From assembly GCA_045638685.1 (NCBI GenBank), contig JAZUBT010000003.1, positions 1-64,000 of the forward strand: 64,000 nt of DNA, read 5' to 3'. A model generated the notes under the pieces. That model ran no database searches. It saw only the letters and a list, made by a program, of their open reading frames with translations, and was not told the DNA's origin. The position numbers and the translations under genes were made by a program. Source of the stretch: SIG673 sp045638685 (GTDB lineage: Bacteria; Bacillota; Clostridia; Oscillospirales; CAG-272). Below are positions 62,041 through 64,000 of the stretch, piece after piece; the stretch's first letter is position 1; every line of letters starts with the position of its first letter.

Positions 62041-62073
62041 ACGCTACTCGCTTTGCTCTCACGCATTTATTTT

Positions 62074-62102
62074 ATTATATCATAAGCCTACTGTTTTGTC
62101 AA
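62074..62102 (-). promoter_or_regulatory. Sigma-A promoter of the paaK-iorAB operon
   Basis: On the minus strand TTGACA (62102-62097) and TATAAT (62079-62074) are 17 bases apart, with an extended -10 TG. Transcription would start near 62067, about 30 bases before the T-box element. The stretch 62103-62280 between this and the divergent HPr promoter shows nothing else. Confidence 0.88.
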
Positions 62103-62288
62103 GTAAGCAGACGCATATTTTTTATATTTTTTTGATACGCTTTACAGTGATTTTTTACGTTAAACAGCCTTTTTTTCGGAAGCTTTCAGCCTCCAACCGT
62201 TTTTACCATACTATTCATATATTTAATGACAGTAAAAGCAAAATCTTTATACAAAAGCAACAATAATTTTATTTTTTCAGCAAATCAC

Positions 62289-62317
62289 TTGATTTTTCAT
62301 TTCTGATTTGATATAAT
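62289..62317 (+). promoter_or_regulatory. Sigma-A promoter of the HPr-like gene
   Basis: TTGATT (62289-62294) and TATAAT (62312-62317) are 17 bases apart with an extended -10 TG at 62309-62310. The expected leader to ATG 62395 is ~71 bases. Confidence 0.83.
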
Positions 62318-62394
62318 TGTTATATATAAATGTACCCATTTAATACAAAAACGAAAAAAGAAAAATGCGCAAAGCAATGCGCGGAGGTATCCCT

Positions 62395-62655
62395 ATGGTA
62401 TGCGAACTTACAATCACAAACGTTTTCGGACTTAATGCGAGCAACGCTCCACATCTCGTACAGAAGGCAAATATGTATAAAAGCTCTATCTGGATTGAAA
62501 CAGAAGGACGTAAGGTAAACGCCAAAAGTCTTCTTGGAGTTATTTCTCTCGGAGTTAAAAAGGATATGAAAATAGTCCTCAGAGCCGAAGGCAGTGATGA
62601 AAATGACGCTATCGACGGCATTGTTGATATGATCCAAAACGGCTTCGCAAACTAA
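62395..62655 (+). CDS. HPr/Crh-like protein lacking the phosphorylatable histidine
   Basis: An 86-residue HPr-fold protein starting at ATG 62395 with GGAGG seven bases ahead; in-frame ATG 62365 has no such site. The active loop of HPr, G-L-H-x-R-P-A, reads GLNASNA here (residues 12-18). His15 is replaced by Asn14, Arg17 by Ser16 and Pro18 by Asn17, so it cannot carry phosphate from enzyme I. The regulatory site is kept: VNAKSLLGVISLGVK with Ser45 aligned to Ser46, target of HPr kinase. That combination parallels Crh of Bacillus, a co-regulator of CcpA. A role in carbon catabolite control is inference. Confidence 0.88.
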   Translation: MVCELTITNVFGLNASNAPHLVQKANMYKSSIWIETEGRKVNAKSLLGVISLGVKKDMKIVLRAEGSDENDAIDGIVDMIQNGFAN

Positions 62656-62688
62656 GCCTCCAAATTTTTATACTATAATGAAAACGTC

Positions 62689-62739
62689 AAGCAGGCTTAG
62701 ACACCGTCTTAGTCTGCTTTTTCCGTTAAACGGAAAAAG
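62689..62739 (+). terminator. Terminator after the HPr-like gene with overlapping second hairpin
   Basis: AAGCAGGCTTAGAC pairs with GTCTTAGTCTGCTT (one mismatch) and is followed by TTTTTCC. A second perfect stem, CTTTTTCCGT/ACGGAAAAAG at 62717-62739, uses the T-run of the first, so the two compete. Confidence 0.82.
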
Positions 62740-62797
62740 GCGCCTTTCTTCAACGTTTAAGTAAATTTTCTTAAATATGCTTTAATTTATATACAAT

Positions 62798-64000
62798 ATG
62801 GAATTTAACGAAAAACTGATTAGTAATTTAAGGCAAAAGGCAAACACCCTGCCGCTCACTCCCGGCGTTTATTTAATGAAGGACAAAAGTGGGAAAATAA
62901 TATACGTAGGAAAGTCAAAGGCAATGAAAAACAGGGTTTCCTCGTATTTTTCCGACCTTAAAAGCCACAGTGTAAAAACCGCGCGTATGGTAAGTCTTGT
63001 ACACGATTTCGACTATATTCTTACTGACACGAATATAGAAGCGTTGGCTCTCGAAAACCGTCTTATTAAGCTTCACAAACCGAAATTCAACATAAAGCTT
63101 AAGGACGGAAAATCGTATCCTTATCTTAAGCTGACGCTTAACAAGCCCTATCCGCAACTGACGTTTACAAGAAAAAGAATGGACGACGGCGCAAAATATT
63201 TCGGTCCGTACAGTGGCGCCTCGGTTGCCGTTTCGCTTTTAAAAACCGCAGAAAAAGCCTTTGGTCTTGCCTCGTGTAACAGACGTTTTCCGGAGGATAT
63301 AGGAAAAGAGCGCCCCTGCATTTACAAGCATATAGGTCTTTGCTCCGCGCCCTGTGATAAAAGCATCAGCGCCGAGGAATACACCGAGCAGTGCAAAAAG
63401 GCGGCGGCTTTTTTAAGAGGCTCGTATTCCGGTGTCAAGAACGACCTTGAAGAAAAAATGCTCAAAGCCTCGGAGGAGCTTAACTTTGAAGCCGCGGCAA
63501 AATACAGAGACAGAATACAGACGCTTGAAGCCTGCCGTCAAAAGCAAAAGGCGGTTACCTTTCCGGGAGATGAAAAGGACGTTATCGCAGTATATAGAGA
63601 CGACTTATGCTCCTCCGTTTCGGTGTTTTTCATAAGAGACGGAAGCATTACCGACACAGAAAATACAGTTTTCCCCTCCGAGCAGCTTGTCGAGGACGGG
63701 GATATAATAGCCTTTCTCTGCGATTTTTACAACAAAAGGGAGTTTATTCCCCGGGAAATACTGCTTGATTTCGCCCCCTCTGAGGAAAGCCTTGACGATT
63801 TTACCGAATACCTTGAAACCGAGTGCAAAGCAAGGGTAAAGGTGCGCTCCCCCGAAAAGGGCGACCTTAAAAAGCTTTGTCTTATGGTTAAGGAAAACGC
63901 GGCGGAGGCGGCAAAGCGTTTTATACAGTCCGCAGAGAAGCAGGACAAAATCGCACTGCGACTTGCCGAGCTTCTGCGACTCGAAGTGGTACCGGAGCTT
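62798..64000 (+). CDS. uvrC: Excinuclease ABC subunit C, N-terminal part (cut by window edge)
   Basis: An uninterrupted frame of 401 codons from ATG 62798 to the right edge. It begins with the GIY-YIG nuclease domain (TPGVYLMKDKSGKIIYVGKSKAMKNRV, ~residues 23-49), then KDGKSYPYLKLT and KYFGPYSG, and the Cys cluster GLCSAPCDKSISAEEY. The UVR helical hairpin LEEKMLKASEELNFEAAAKYRDRIQTLE (~209-236) binds UvrB. The C-terminal RNaseH-like and HhH domains lie outside. No Shine-Dalgarno is visible; a TATACAAT box ends right at the ATG, so a leaderless message is possible. Confidence 0.95.
   Translation, partial: MEFNEKLISNLRQKANTLPLTPGVYLMKDKSGKIIYVGKSKAMKNRVSSYFSDLKSHSVKTARMVSLVHDFDYILTDTNIEALALENRLIKLHKPKFNIKLKDGKSYPYLKLTLNKPYPQLTFTRKRMDDGAKYFGPYSGASVAVSLLKTAEKAFGLASCNRRFPEDIGKERPCIYKHIGLCSAPCDKSISAEEYTEQCKKAAAFLRGSYSGVKNDLEEKMLKASEELNFEAAAKYRDRIQTLEACRQKQKAVTFPGDEKDVIAVYRDDLCSSVSVFFIRDGSITDTENTVFPSEQLVEDGDIIAFLCDFYNKREFIPREILLDFAPSEESLDDFTEYLETECKARVKVRSPEKGDLKKLCLMVKENAAEAAKRFIQSAEKQDKIALRLAELLRLEVVPEL

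Noticed and set aside
1..64000. CRISPR arrays, insertion sequences, phage integrases, tRNA and rRNA genes
   Set aside because: No regularly spaced identical repeats, transposase motifs, T-arm sequences or rRNA-like stretches were seen on either strand; short repeats at 21.2 and 35.0 kb have only two or three degenerate copies.

Overview
The window looks like a chromosomal segment from a low-to-moderate GC Firmicute of the class Clostridia, probably an uncultivated gut-type Eubacteriales/Oscillospiraceae-like lineage. Three things point there: the gene order rpsB-tsf-pyrH-frr-uppS-cdsA-dxr-rseP-ispG-polC, two T-box leaders, and clear sigma-A promoters (TTGACA, 17 bp, TATAAT) with AGGAG-type ribosome binding sites. 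Gram-positive hallmarks include PolC, a short HisG with HisZ, a YqeG-type phosphatase and an HPr-like protein that keeps the regulatory serine. No tRNA, rRNA, CRISPR array, transposase or phage module was recognised. The genes are intact apart from two cut by the window edges (nagA at the left, uvrC at the right).

Layout. 1-3003 (+): the end of nagA, an overlapping ROK-family gene with an extra N-terminal domain, and a DUF11 repeat protein behind a hairpin-rich leader. 3124-12829 (-): a GltD-like flavoprotein, then a glycan locus which in transcription order is phosphohexomutase, GDP-mannose pyrophosphorylase, two GT4 glycosyltransferases, ABC-2 permease, ABC ATPase and an O-antigen-ligase-type membrane protein. 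13522-20776 (-, with one + gene): a solute-binding lipoprotein, a sugar-phosphate isomerase-like protein, a Cys-rich DUF1540 protein (+), acetate kinase, a CPBP protease and two genes of unknown function. 20811-28673 (+): thrS behind a T-box, a MoxR/DUF58/DUF4129-like trio, and an atypical collagen-like SGNH-hydrolase lipoprotein with a strong promoter and a terminator inside its leader.

29034-36978 (-) is a compact histidine operon, hisZ-G-D-C-B-H-A-F-IE, lacking only a histidinol-phosphatase. 37129-56581 (-) holds the replication/isoprenoid/lipid/translation cluster, followed upstream by an M24 peptidase, a flotillin, an endonuclease-IV-like protein, a YqeG phosphatase and an aldose-1-epimerase-like protein. 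57061-57315 (+) is a small protein with its own promoter. 57375-62102 (-) is a single transcription unit headed by a T-box and encoding phenylacetate-CoA ligase, indolepyruvate:ferredoxin oxidoreductase alpha and beta, and a double-ACT protein. 62289-64000 (+) carries an HPr-like protein without the phosphorylatable histidine and the start of uvrC.

The most interesting reading concerns the paaK-iorAB unit. The T-box appears to have a UUC (Phe) specifier, so the genes would be switched on when Phe-tRNA is uncharged. That makes more sense for anabolic use (arylacetate to arylacetyl-CoA to arylpyruvate to aromatic amino acid) than for the catabolic role usually assigned to these enzymes. Other points worth a look are the His-less HPr, the collagen-like lipoprotein and its leader, the unknown gene pair at 19.2-20.8 kb, and a structured leader before the phosphohexomutase gene.
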